A stretch of DNA of 53,191 bases from Streptomyces sp. Ncost-T10-10d. GTDB taxonomy: Bacteria; Actinomycetota; Actinomycetes; Streptomycetales; Streptomycetaceae. Position 1 is the stretch's first letter; every line of letters starts with the position of its first letter. The notes under the pieces are model-generated. The model saw only the letters and a program-made list of their open reading frames with translations. It ran no database searches and was not told the DNA's origin. The translations under genes were made by a program, and so were the position numbers. Positions 44,186 through 52,247 of this stretch are shown in pieces. Location of the stretch: the NCBI RefSeq assembly GCF_900091955.1, contig NZ_FMDF01000016.1, positions 1-53,191 of the forward strand. Direction: 5' to 3'.

Positions 44186-45418
44186 ATGTTAGAGAAAATG
44201 GTAGGAGTGAGAGAGTCGATGGAGACTCCGGGGTCGCAGACATCTCTGCATCGCGCCAACCTTGAGCGGGTTGTGCGCGCGGTACGTATGGCCGGCTCGC
44301 TCACCCAGGCGGAGATCGCACGGAGCACCGGCCTGTCAGCGGCCACCGTCTCCAACATCGTTCGCGAACTGAAGGACGGCGGCACGGTCGAGGTGACCCC
44401 CACCTCGGCGGGCGGCCGCCGGGCCCGCAGTGTCTCGCTCAGCGGTGACGCGGGCATTGTGATCGGCGTCGACTTCGGGCATACGCATCTGAGGGTGGCA
44501 GTCGGCAATCTCGCCCACCAGGTGCTCGCCGAGGAGTCCGAGCCGATGGATGTCGACGCCTCGGCGGCGGAGGGGTTCGGGCGGGCGGAGCGGCTGGTCA
44601 AACGGCTGATCGAGACGACCGGGATCAGCCCGGACAAGGTGATCGGGGTCGGCCTCGGTGTTCCCGGCCCGATCGACGTCGAGTCCGGCACGCTGGGCTC
44701 CACGTCGATCCTGCCGGGCTGGACGGGCATCAACCCCAGCGAGGAGCTCGCAGGCCGGCTCGGCGTGCCGGTGTACGTCGACAACGACGCCAACCTCGGG
44801 GCGCTCGGCGAGCTGGTCTGGGGGAGCGGCCGGGGGGTCAAGGACCTCGCTTACATCAAGGTCGCCAGCGGTGTCGGCGCCGGTCTGGTGATCGACGGGC
44901 ACATCTACCGGGGGCCGGGCGGCACGGCCGGCGAAATCGGGCACATCACGCTCGACGAATCGGGCCCGGTGTGCCGCTGCGGCAACCGGGGGTGCCTGGA
45001 GACGTTCACGGCCGCGCGATACGTCCTTCCGCTGCTCCAGCCCAGTCACGGGCCCGATCTCACCATGGAACGGGTGGTCCAGTTGGCCCGCGGGGGCGAT
45101 CCGGGCTGCCGTCGGGTGATCGGGGACGTCGGGCGGCACATCGGCAGCGGGGTGGCCAATCTCTGCAATCTGCTCAATCCCAGCCGGGTGGTGCTCGGCG
45201 GTTCGCTCGCAGAGGCGGGCGAGTTGGTGCTCGCACCGATCCGCGACTCGGTCTCCCGCTATGCCATTCCCAGCGCCGCCAGGCAGCTCTCCGTGCTGCC
45301 CGGGGCGCTCGGCGGCCGGGCCGAAGTGCTGGGCGCACTGGCCCTGGTACTGAGCGAGATGGGGGATTCGACCCTTTTGGAGAGCGCCCGGTCGACGGCC
45401 ACCCCTGTCTTCACTTAG
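44186..45418 (+). CDS. rok7B7: ROK family transcriptional regulator (Rok7B7-like)
   Basis: A 410-aa ROK regulator. The winged helix (ANLERVVRAVRMAGSLTQAEIARSTGLSAATVSNIVREL) is followed by a sugar-kinase-like domain with VIGVDFGHTHLR (phosphate 1), GVGLGVPGPID, DNDANLGALGE and the zinc-binding CRCGNRGCLE. Position between ngcEFG and xylFGH and the sequence agree with S. coelicolor SCO6008 (Rok7B7), reported to affect xylose uptake, carbon control and antibiotic production. Starts at 44186, 44198, 44207 or 44219 are possible; TAGGAG at 44201-44206 would favour ATG 44219, while the longest is given here. Confidence 0.9.
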   Translation: MLEKMVGVRESMETPGSQTSLHRANLERVVRAVRMAGSLTQAEIARSTGLSAATVSNIVRELKDGGTVEVTPTSAGGRRARSVSLSGDAGIVIGVDFGHTHLRVAVGNLAHQVLAEESEPMDVDASAAEGFGRAERLVKRLIETTGISPDKVIGVGLGVPGPIDVESGTLGSTSILPGWTGINPSEELAGRLGVPVYVDNDANLGALGELVWGSGRGVKDLAYIKVASGVGAGLVIDGHIYRGPGGTAGEIGHITLDESGPVCRCGNRGCLETFTAARYVLPLLQPSHGPDLTMERVVQLARGGDPGCRRVIGDVGRHIGSGVANLCNLLNPSRVVLGGSLAEAGELVLAPIRDSVSRYAIPSAARQLSVLPGALGGRAEVLGALALVLSEMGDSTLLESARSTATPVFT

Positions 45419-45419
45419 A

Positions 45420-45448
45420 TAACGAATGGCACCGTTGTCATCTCGTTA
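45420..45448 (+). promoter_or_regulatory. Inverted repeat upstream of xylF (ROK operator candidate)
   Basis: TAACGA (45420-45425) and TCGTTA (45443-45448) are inverted around 17 bp containing ACCGTTGTCA, in an AT-rich patch right after the ROK stop and 95 bp before xylF. Position and shape suit a site for the adjacent ROK regulator. The inner GTTGTCA also recalls the LacI-type site before GH92. Confidence 0.5.
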
Positions 45449-45542
45449 AGAATTTACTCCTTGACGCTGGCGTCGCGGCCGAGTTGACTTCCAGCCACCT
45501 CGGCCGCAACGCTGCGGCCTCGTCAGGGAGGCAAACCCCACA

Positions 45543-46637
45543 ATGAACGCAATGACGCGACGCATCGTCATAGGCACGGCCGCAGTTTCGATGGCCGTCT
45601 CCCTCGCCGCCTGTGGCAAGGCGGGCGACGACAAGGACTCCGGCGGCGGTGACAGCAAGACCATCGGTCTGCTCCTGCCGGAGAACAAGACCACGCGTTA
45701 CGAGACGTTCGACCGCCCCATCATGGAGGCGAAGATCAAGGCGCTCTGCGCCGACTGCAAGGTCAAGTACAACAACGCCGCGCAGGACACCGAGACCCAG
45801 AAGAAGCAGTTCGACGCGCTCGTCACGCAGGGTGTGAAGGTCATCATCCTCGACACCGTCGACTTCAAGGCCGCGAAGTCCTGGGTCCAGCAGGCCGCGA
45901 AGAAGGACGTCAAGGTCGTCGCGTACGACCGTCTTGCCGAGGGGCCGATCTCCGCCTATGTGTCGTACGACAATGAGAAGATCGGCCAGCTCCAGGGTGA
46001 GGCGCTGGTCAAGGCGCTGGGCGCCAAGGCCAAGGACAGCAACGTTGTCATGATCAACGGCTCGCCGACCGACCCGAACGCCCCCTTCTTCAAGAAGGGC
46101 GCGCACAGCGTCCTCGACAAGCAGGTCAAGAAGGTCGTCTACGAGCAGGACATCCCGGACTGGTCGGCGGACGAGGCCAACAAGAAGATGGGAGCGGCCA
46201 TCGACTCCCTGGGCAAGGACGGCTTCCAGGGTGTCTACTCCGCCAACGACGGCATGGCCGGCGGCATCATCACGGCCCTGAAGAAGCAGGGTGTGAAGAT
46301 TCCGGTCGGCGGTCAGGACTCCGAGCTCGCCGGTCTGCAGCGCATCATCGCGGGCGAGCAGGCCTTCTCGATCTACAAGCAGATCAAGCCGGAGGCCGAG
46401 ACCACCGCCGAGATCGCCGTCAGGCTGCTCAAGGGCGAGAAGATCGACGATCTGGCCCCGATCAAGGTCGACAGCCTCTCGGGCGAGTTCAAGGGCACCC
46501 CGTCGAAGCTGTACGACGCCTCGGTCGTGACCAAGGAGAACATCGCCTCCACGATCGTCGCGGACAAGGTCTACACGGTCGAGGAGATCTGCACCGCCCA
46601 GTACAAGGCGGCCTGCGACGCGGCCGGCATCAAGTAA
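45543..46637 (+). CDS. xylF: D-xylose-type ABC binding lipoprotein XylF
   Basis: A 364-aa periplasmic-binding-protein-4 (ribose/xylose type) lipoprotein with lipobox VSLAACGKAG (Cys at about 24). Family segments IGLLLPENKTTRYETFDRP, VVAYDRLAEGPISAYVSYDNEKIG and VYSANDGMAGGIITALKKQG resemble XylF. ATG at 45543 has GGGAGG 11 nt upstream. It is followed by xylG and xylH, separated from them by a 289-bp gap with a long hairpin. Matches S. coelicolor SCO6009 in context. Ligand: xylose, inferred from family and synteny. Confidence 0.92.
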   Translation: MNAMTRRIVIGTAAVSMAVSLAACGKAGDDKDSGGGDSKTIGLLLPENKTTRYETFDRPIMEAKIKALCADCKVKYNNAAQDTETQKKQFDALVTQGVKVIILDTVDFKAAKSWVQQAAKKDVKVVAYDRLAEGPISAYVSYDNEKIGQLQGEALVKALGAKAKDSNVVMINGSPTDPNAPFFKKGAHSVLDKQVKKVVYEQDIPDWSADEANKKMGAAIDSLGKDGFQGVYSANDGMAGGIITALKKQGVKIPVGGQDSELAGLQRIIAGEQAFSIYKQIKPEAETTAEIAVRLLKGEKIDDLAPIKVDSLSGEFKGTPSKLYDASVVTKENIASTIVADKVYTVEEICTAQYKAACDAAGIK

Positions 46638-46727
46638 CACCCGAGGGCAAGCTCCCCCGGGCACCTCTGCCAGTCCGGCACCCGCCCCGTCAAAGCCCCG
46701 CAGGCGGGGGCGGGCGCCGGACTCCTT

Positions 46728-46796
46728 CCCAGGTCCGGTCGTCGGACCGCCGCCGCCCCCTCGGGCGACGGCGGCGGTCCGACGACGGGACCTGGG
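46728..46796 (+). terminator. Long intercistronic hairpin between xylF and xylG
   Basis: Arms at 46728-46755 and 46769-46796 pair over 28 bp with one interruption around a 13-nt loop; the inner part is GTCGTCGGACCGCCGCCG with its complement. A smaller GCCCCGC/GCGGGGGC hairpin lies just before it. It would act as a partial terminator or RNA stabiliser giving excess binding protein over transporter subunits, the usual arrangement in such operons. Confidence 0.8.
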
Positions 46797-46926
46797 GGCA
46801 CGTCGTCACCCCGCCGTCTGTCGAGCGACGGCCCTCCGGGGCAGGACAGCGGTCGGACGACGGCCCTACCCCCCTGTGCTCAGCAGCACCATCCCCGCCG
46901 GTCAGGCGGCGAAGGAGATGATTCAC

Positions 46927-47712
46927 GTGTCCGCTACGCCCGTGCTGGCGTTGCGCGGAATCTCCAAGCGGTTCGGCGCCGTCCAGGCGCTCACCGACGT
47001 GGACCTGGAGATTCACCCCGGCGAAGTGGTTGCCCTGGTCGGCGACAACGGCGCCGGCAAGTCGACCCTCGTCAAGACCATTTCGGGTGTCCACCCGATC
47101 GACGAAGGCGCCATCGAGTGGGAGGGCGAGACGGTCCGGATCAACCGGCCGAACGACGCCCAGGAGCTCGGAGTCGCCACCGTCTACCAGGACTTGGCTC
47201 TCTGCGACAACCTCGATGTCGTCGCCAACCTCTTCCTCGGCAGCGAACTGCGCAAGGCCTCCGTCCTCGACGAGATCGCGATGGAGAAGCGCGCCAAGGA
47301 ACTGCTGGACACCCTGTCCATCCGGATACCCAGCGTCCGCATCCCGGTCGCCTCGCTCTCCGGCGGTCAGCGCCAGGTCGTGGCCATCGCCCGCGCCCTG
47401 ATCGGTGACCCCAAGGTCGTCATCCTCGACGAGCCGACCGCCGCCCTCGGTGTCGAGCAGACCGCCCAGGTCCTCGACCTCGTCGAGCGGCTGCGCGAGC
47501 GCGGTCACGGGGTCATCCTCATCAGCCACAACATGGCCGATGTGCGCGCCGTCGCGAACAAGGTGGCGGTGCTGCGGCTGGGCCGCAACAACGGAGTCTT
47601 CGACGTGGCGACCACCTCCCACGAGGAGATCATCTCCGCGATCACCGGCGCCACGGACAATGCCGTCACGCGCCGCCAGGCACGCACAGCCACGAAGGAG
47701 GACGCGAAGTGA
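46927..47712 (+). CDS. xylG: Xylose ABC importer ATPase XylG (single-domain)
   Basis: A 261-aa ATPase with one ABC domain: Walker A GDNGAGKST, signature SLSGGQRQ, Walker B VVILDEP and an ISHNM H-loop. E. coli XylG and RbsA have two fused domains of about 500 aa, so this is the short FrcA-like form that must dimerise. GTG at 46927 lies 8 nt after AAGGAG; the ATG at 46918 overlaps that site, so GTG is preferred. The stop overlaps the GTG of xylH. Confidence 0.9.
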   Translation: MSATPVLALRGISKRFGAVQALTDVDLEIHPGEVVALVGDNGAGKSTLVKTISGVHPIDEGAIEWEGETVRINRPNDAQELGVATVYQDLALCDNLDVVANLFLGSELRKASVLDEIAMEKRAKELLDTLSIRIPSVRIPVASLSGGQRQVVAIARALIGDPKVVILDEPTAALGVEQTAQVLDLVERLRERGHGVILISHNMADVRAVANKVAVLRLGRNNGVFDVATTSHEEIISAITGATDNAVTRRQARTATKEDAK

Positions 47713-49025
47713 GCGACCTCGCCAAGACCCCCGGGACTTCCACCGACAAGCCCGCCGCCGAGGCGGCACCGGCAGCCGAGCAGTCGGCGGCCCCCATCCC
47801 CGCCGTGGACCCGCGCCTGTTCATCCGCGAAGAGGGCCTCAAGGGCTACTGGTCCGAGTTCACCCGCAAGTTGCGCGGCGGCGAGCTCGGCTCACTGCCG
47901 GTCTTCGTCGGGCTGATCGTCATCGCGATCGTCTTCCAGTTCCAGAACAGCAACTTCCTCTCCGCCAGTTCCGTCGCCAACATCGCCGTCTACAGTTCCG
48001 GCCTCGGCATCATGGCGGTCGGTATCGTCTTCGTGCTGGTGCTCGGCGAGATCGACCTGTCCGTGGGCTCGGTCGCCGGTGTCGGTGCGGCCGTCTGGGC
48101 CGTGCTCAACGTCAACCACGGCTGGAACGGCTGGCTGGCGGTTCTCGTCGCCGTGCTCTCCGGCATGGCGCTCGGCGCCCTGCACGGCTTCTTCTTCGCC
48201 AAGATCGGGGTGCCGGCCTTCGTCGTCACCCTGGCGGGCTTCCTCGGCTGGAGCGGTCTGCAGGAGTGGATGATGGGCGGTGAGGGCTCGATCAACACGC
48301 CGTCCGGCAGCATCGTCGAGAACCTGACCAACTACTTCTTCGAGGACAAGGCCGCCGGATACGGTCTCGCCCTGGTCGCCGTCCTCGCGTACGCCGCCTC
48401 GCTCCTGGTGGACAGCAGGCGCCGCAAGGCCGCAGGCCTGCCCGCCCGGCCGACCAGCGAGGTCGTGCTGCGCACCGCCGTCGTCGCGGTCCTGTGCTTC
48501 GTCGTCGCGTACGTGCTGAACGAGCCTTCGGGTGCCCGCGGCCTGCCGCTGGCCCTGGTGCTCTTCCTCGCCGTGCTGGTCGTCGCGGACTTCGTGGCCC
48601 GCCGGACCACCTTCGGCCGCCAGGTCTTCGCGGTGGGCGGCAACCCGGAAGCGGCGCGCCGCGCCGGTATCAACGTCGACCGGGTCCGGATCACCGTCTT
48701 CGCGCTCTCCGGAATGCTGGGCGCCTTCGGTGGTCTCTTCATCGCGAGCCTGTCGGGCGGAGCCACCAAGAGCGTCGGCGGCGGCAATACGCTGATGCTG
48801 GTCATCGCGGCGGCCGTCATCGGTGGCACCAGCCTCTTCGGCGGCCGGGGCAAGGTCTGGTCCGCGCTGCTCGGCATGATCGTGATCCAGTCGATCCAGC
48901 AGGGCCTGAACATGATCGGTATGGCCAATGCCATTCAGTACATGATCACAGGCGCTGTTCTGCTGGCCGCAGTGGTCATCGACTCGGTCTCCCGCCGCAC
49001 CCAGAAGACGGCGGGCCGCGCGTAG
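47709..49025 (+). CDS. xylH: Xylose ABC importer permease XylH
   Basis: A 438-aa BPD_transp_2 permease (RbsC/XylH type) with 10 or more helices. Family motifs VLVLGEIDLSVGSVAGVGAAV, ALHGFFFAKIGVPAFVVTLAGFLGW and FAVGGNPEAARRAGINVDRV are clear. The first 65 residues are a hydrophilic Ala/Pro-rich leader. GTG at 47709 overlaps the xylG stop (GTGA), so translation is coupled. Channel subunit for the XylF/XylG importer. Confidence 0.92.
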   Translation: MSDLAKTPGTSTDKPAAEAAPAAEQSAAPIPAVDPRLFIREEGLKGYWSEFTRKLRGGELGSLPVFVGLIVIAIVFQFQNSNFLSASSVANIAVYSSGLGIMAVGIVFVLVLGEIDLSVGSVAGVGAAVWAVLNVNHGWNGWLAVLVAVLSGMALGALHGFFFAKIGVPAFVVTLAGFLGWSGLQEWMMGGEGSINTPSGSIVENLTNYFFEDKAAGYGLALVAVLAYAASLLVDSRRRKAAGLPARPTSEVVLRTAVVAVLCFVVAYVLNEPSGARGLPLALVLFLAVLVVADFVARRTTFGRQVFAVGGNPEAARRAGINVDRVRITVFALSGMLGAFGGLFIASLSGGATKSVGGGNTLMLVIAAAVIGGTSLFGGRGKVWSALLGMIVIQSIQQGLNMIGMANAIQYMITGAVLLAAVVIDSVSRRTQKTAGRA

Positions 49026-49043
49026 CACCACGCCCGCCCGATC

Positions 49044-49078
49044 CTGTGCCCGGCGCCCGATACAGGTGCCGGGCACAG
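49044..49078 (+). terminator. Terminator after xylH
   Basis: CTGTGCCCGGC (49044-49054) and GCCGGGCACAG (49068-49078) form a perfect 11-bp stem with a 13-nt loop, 18 bp past the xylH stop. It also lies 50 bp beyond the opposing cysteine desulfurase stop. Confidence 0.75.
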
Positions 49079-49127
49079 CTGTGTCCGGGGACGGATGCGG
49101 CACGGCCGTGTCCCCAGCCGGAAGTGG

Positions 49128-50322
49128 TCACCCCGGTGTGACGGCGGCGGCGCCGCGTGCGCCCCGTACGAGGGCCCGGGCGGCCGTCCGCACGTCGTCC
49201 TCGCCGGTGTACCTGCCCAGGCCCAGCCGTACGGTACGGCTCGCCTGCGCCGCCGACAGCCCGATCGCCGTCAGTACGGGTGACGGTGCGCTCGCACCGG
49301 TGTGACAGGCCGCTCCCGCCGAGAACGCGACCTCAGGGACCGCGGCCGCGAGTGCGGCGGCGCAGGTGGCGGGCAGGGTGAGACTGAGATTCCCCGCGAG
49401 GCGGTGCTCCCGCGACCCGTTCAGTCTCAGCCCGGGGATCCCCTCGATGAGCAGGCCGAGCAGGAGATCGCGCAGGCCCCGGATACGGGCCGCGTCGCTC
49501 TCCCGCTCCTTGAGCGCCAGTTCGGCGGCGGCGCCCAGCGCGACGATGCCCGGCACGTTCTCCGTCCCGGCGCGCAGCCCGCGTTCCTGGCCGCCCCCAC
49601 CAACCGCGGGGCGGGCCCGGGGTTCCCGCCCGCACGTACAGGGCACCGACCCCCTTCGGCGCGTACATCTTGTGTCCCACGACGCTCAGCAGATCCACCC
49701 CGAGCGTGGTCACGTCGGTGACGACCGTGGCCAGGCTCTGTGCCGCATCGGTGTGCAGCGCGATGCCGCGGCCCCGGACTGCCCGCGCGATGTCGGCCAG
49801 CGGCTGGACGGTCCCGATCTCGTTGCTGGCGTGCATCACCGACACCAGGACCGTGCCGGGCACCGCGGCGCTCGCCACGTCGTCCGGGTCCACGAGCCCG
49901 TCCGTGCCGACCGGCAGCCGGGTGACGCGGAAGCCGTCCTGTTCGAGCTGTGCGCAGGCAGCCAGGGTCGCGGGGTGGTCGATGGCCGAGGTGACGACAT
50001 GGTCTCCGCTTCCGGCCGCCCGCCTCGCGTAGGCGGTGCCGGCCAGCGCCAGCTGGTTGCTCTCGGTGCCGGACGAGGTGAACACGACCTCCTCGGGCCG
50101 TGCCCCGATCAGCGCGGCCACCTGAGCGCGCGCCCTGCCCACCGCCTCGGCCGCCGCTCTGCCGTAGACGTGGGAGCTCGACGGATTGCCGAATTCGCTG
50201 GTGAGGTACGGCAGCATGGCGTCGACGACACGCGGGTCGACCGGTGTCGTCGCCTGGTGGTCCAGATAGATGGGCCGGGGCAGTCCGTCCGTCATACCGA
50301 CCGGTACCTGTTCCACCGTCAA
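49128..50322 (-). pseudogene. Cysteine desulfurase (NifS/IscS type), single frameshift
   Basis: Two frames rebuild a desulfurase of about 398 aa that removes sulfur (or selenium) from cysteine/selenocysteine using PLP. The upstream frame has IYLDHQATTPVDPRVV, FTSSGTESNQLAL, MHASNEIGTVQPL, HTDAAQ and the PLP lysine in SVVGHKMYAPKGVGALYV. Near 49610-49635 it shifts to a frame with GGGGQERGLRAGTENVPGIVAL and the catalytic Cys in FSAGAACHTG. One inserted base explains it. TTG at 50322 has AAGGAG 5 nt upstream; GTG 50316 and ATG 50295 are alternatives. Next to selA/selB it may supply selenium. It could be a true pseudogene or a sequencing error. Confidence 0.85.
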
Positions 50323-50452
50323 TTCTGCTCCTTTTCCGGTCTGTGGTCCGCGGTCCGCGGTCTTGCGGTCCGTGGTCTCCGGGCGGCATCCCTGATCGTT
50401 GGTCCTCGTGGGGCGTATTTCAAGGTCTGCGGTGAACGCGGAATGGGAAACC

Positions 50453-50487
50453 CCCTTGTGGAAGCGGCGGTTTCGCTTCCACAAGGG
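50453..50487. repeat. Perfect 14-bp hairpin upstream of the sel genes
   Basis: CCCTTGTGGAAGCG (50453-50466) and CGCTTCCACAAGGG (50474-50487) are perfect inverted repeats with a 7-nt spacer GCGGTTT. It stands in the gap between the divergent desulfurase gene and the selD scrap. It may be a terminator of a lost gene, an operator or an element end. It is not a tRNA-Sec, which I could not find. Confidence 0.55.
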
Positions 50488-50599
50488 AGCGAGCGGCAGC
50501 TCGACTTCCCCGAACTGTGGTGCCGTTGTGACCTCTTGACGCTCCAGATGGCCGTGGGCATGGTGATCCGCGGTGAGCCCGGAGAGATCCTTTCCTGTC

Positions 50600-50770
50600 A
50601 TGGACATGATAGAACTCATCCGCGGCAGTGACCGCCCGTGCGGCTGCTTCGGCATCGCAGACAGCAAGCCCCTCGGAACGGCCAACATCGTGGGCGGCCT
50701 GGCCTCTGTCGCTGTGGCGGTCGCCGGCCTGCTCGGGCCGGCCGCCGCCGGCACGGCCGCCATGACGGCC
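50600..50770 (+). pseudogene. MauE/DoxX-like redox membrane protein fragment
   Basis: From ATG 50600 about 57 codons read MDMIELIRGSDRPCGCFG, a CGCFG motif typical of MauE-type thiol-redox membrane proteins. Then comes PLGTANIVGGLASVAVAVAGLLG, a transmembrane helix. The N-terminal helices expected in MauE are absent, and the frame is replaced at about 50770 by the tail of selD. Appears to be the middle of a deleted gene. Tentative. Confidence 0.35.
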
Positions 50771-50775
50771 CTGCT

Positions 50776-50889
50776 CTGCTGGCCGACGCCCAGACCTCCG
50801 GTGGCCTCCTGATCGCGGGCGAGATCCCCGGAGCCCCCGTCATCGGCCATCTCGCGCCGCTCGGCGACCACTTCGTGACCGTAGGCTGA
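50776..50889 (+). pseudogene. selD: Selenophosphate synthetase (SelD) C-terminal remnant
   Basis: Thirty-seven codons give LLADAQTSGGLLIAGE then IPGAPVIGHLAPLGDHFVTVG. The DAQTSGGLL motif is diagnostic of SelD, which makes selenophosphate from selenide and ATP. The catalytic N-terminal region (Cys/Sec-Gly-rich) and about 300 residues are missing. It ends 4 bp before selA, where an intact selD is often found. If no other copy exists in the genome, selenocysteine synthesis would fail. Confidence 0.75.
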
Positions 50890-50893
50890 ATCC

Positions 50894-52240
50894 ATGGCCT
50901 CCGAATCTCCCGCACCTGTCGCACCCCGGCGACGGGTGCCGCGCACCGACACCGTCCTGGCCGACCCGCGCCTGTCCGAAGCCGCGGCGCGGCTCGGCCC
51001 CGCCCTCGTCAAACAGGCCGTGCACCAGGCTCAGGACAGGGTCAGGGCCGGCGAGGTGACGCCGGATCGGATCGGCGATCTGGCCGTCGGCCTCCTGCCG
51101 GACCACGCGACCACCCTGCGCCCCGTGCTGAACGCGACCGGTGTCGTCATCCACACCAACCTCGGCCGTGCCCCGCTCTCCGCTCAGGCACGCGCGGCGG
51201 TGGACATCGCCGCCGGTTATGTGGACGTGGAGTACGACACGGCCACCGGCCGCCGCGACCGGCGCGGCCGGGCGACACTGGACGCCCTTCGTGCCGCCGT
51301 GCCCGACGCCGAGGACGCCCATCTCGTGAACAACGGCGCGGCCGCGCTCGTCCTGGCGGCCACGGCGCTGGCGCAGGGCCGGGAGATCGTGGTCGGCCGG
51401 GGTGAACTCATCGAGATAGGCGACGGTTTCCGGCTGCCCGACCTCCTGGTCAGCACCGGCGCGAGACTCCGCGAGGTGGGCACGACCAACCGGACCCACC
51501 TCGGCGACTACCGGGCCGCCGTCGGCCCCGACACCGCCTTCGTGCTCAAGATCCATCCTTCCAACTTCCGCGTCGAAGGCTTCACTTCCGCCGTGTCCGT
51601 CGCTGAACTGGCCACGCTCGACGCGCCCGTGGTGGCCGACATCGGCTCGGGTCTGCTCCGCCCCGACCCGCTGCTGCCCGCGGAACCGGATGCCGCCACC
51701 TGGCTCCGCCAGGGCGCCGCCCTGGTCACCGCCAGCGCCGACAAACTCCTCGGCGGACCCCAGGCAGGGCTCCTCCTCGGCACCACGCAGCTGATCGACC
51801 GGCTCCGCCGCCATCCGCTCGCCCGCGCCCTCCGCGTCGACAAGCTCACCCTCGCGGCGCTGGAGGCGACTCTGCGCGGCCCGGAGCCGCCCGTGCGCCG
51901 GGCCGTGCACATCGACCCCGAGCGGTTGCGGGAGCGCAGTGCCGCGCTCGCCGCCGCGCTCAACGCCCGGGGGCTCGCCGCCGCCGTCACGCCGCACCCG
52001 GGCGCCGTCGGAGGCGGCGGAGCACCCGGGCTCGCCCTGCCGGGTTTCGCCGTACAGGTCTCCGAGGCCCTCGCCGCACCGCTGCGCCGGGGCCGGCCCG
52101 CCGTGGTGGGCCGCATCGCCCACGGCGCGCTGCTGCTCGATCTGCGCTGCGTCCCCGAGGAGCGGGACGGCGACGTCCTCGCGGCGACCGTCGCCGCCGC
52201 CCGGAGCACGGGGCTCGTCGACGACCGCGCGGGCGGGTGA
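50894..52240 (+). CDS. selA: L-seryl-tRNA(Sec) selenium transferase
   Basis: A 448-aa PLP enzyme converting Ser-tRNA(Sec) to Sec-tRNA(Sec) with selenophosphate. Typical SelA features: LRPVLNATGVVIHTNLGRAPLS, YVDVEYDTATGRRDRRG, NNGAAALVLA and the PLP lysine in TASADKLLGGPQAGLLLG. It is intact. ATG at 50894 is 4 bp after the selD remnant stop, with GTAGG upstream as a weak site. selB follows 7 bp later. Confidence 0.95.
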   Translation: MASESPAPVAPRRRVPRTDTVLADPRLSEAAARLGPALVKQAVHQAQDRVRAGEVTPDRIGDLAVGLLPDHATTLRPVLNATGVVIHTNLGRAPLSAQARAAVDIAAGYVDVEYDTATGRRDRRGRATLDALRAAVPDAEDAHLVNNGAAALVLAATALAQGREIVVGRGELIEIGDGFRLPDLLVSTGARLREVGTTNRTHLGDYRAAVGPDTAFVLKIHPSNFRVEGFTSAVSVAELATLDAPVVADIGSGLLRPDPLLPAEPDAATWLRQGAALVTASADKLLGGPQAGLLLGTTQLIDRLRRHPLARALRVDKLTLAALEATLRGPEPPVRRAVHIDPERLRERSAALAAALNARGLAAAVTPHPGAVGGGGAPGLALPGFAVQVSEALAAPLRRGRPAVVGRIAHGALLLDLRCVPEERDGDVLAATVAAARSTGLVDDRAGG

Positions 52241-52247
52241 CGCCGTC

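Noticed and set aside
50330..50890. Search for a tRNA-Sec gene near selA/selB
   Set aside because: No sequence with a TTCAAA-type anticodon loop and GGTTCGA T-loop was found; the hairpin at 50453 lacks all tRNA features.
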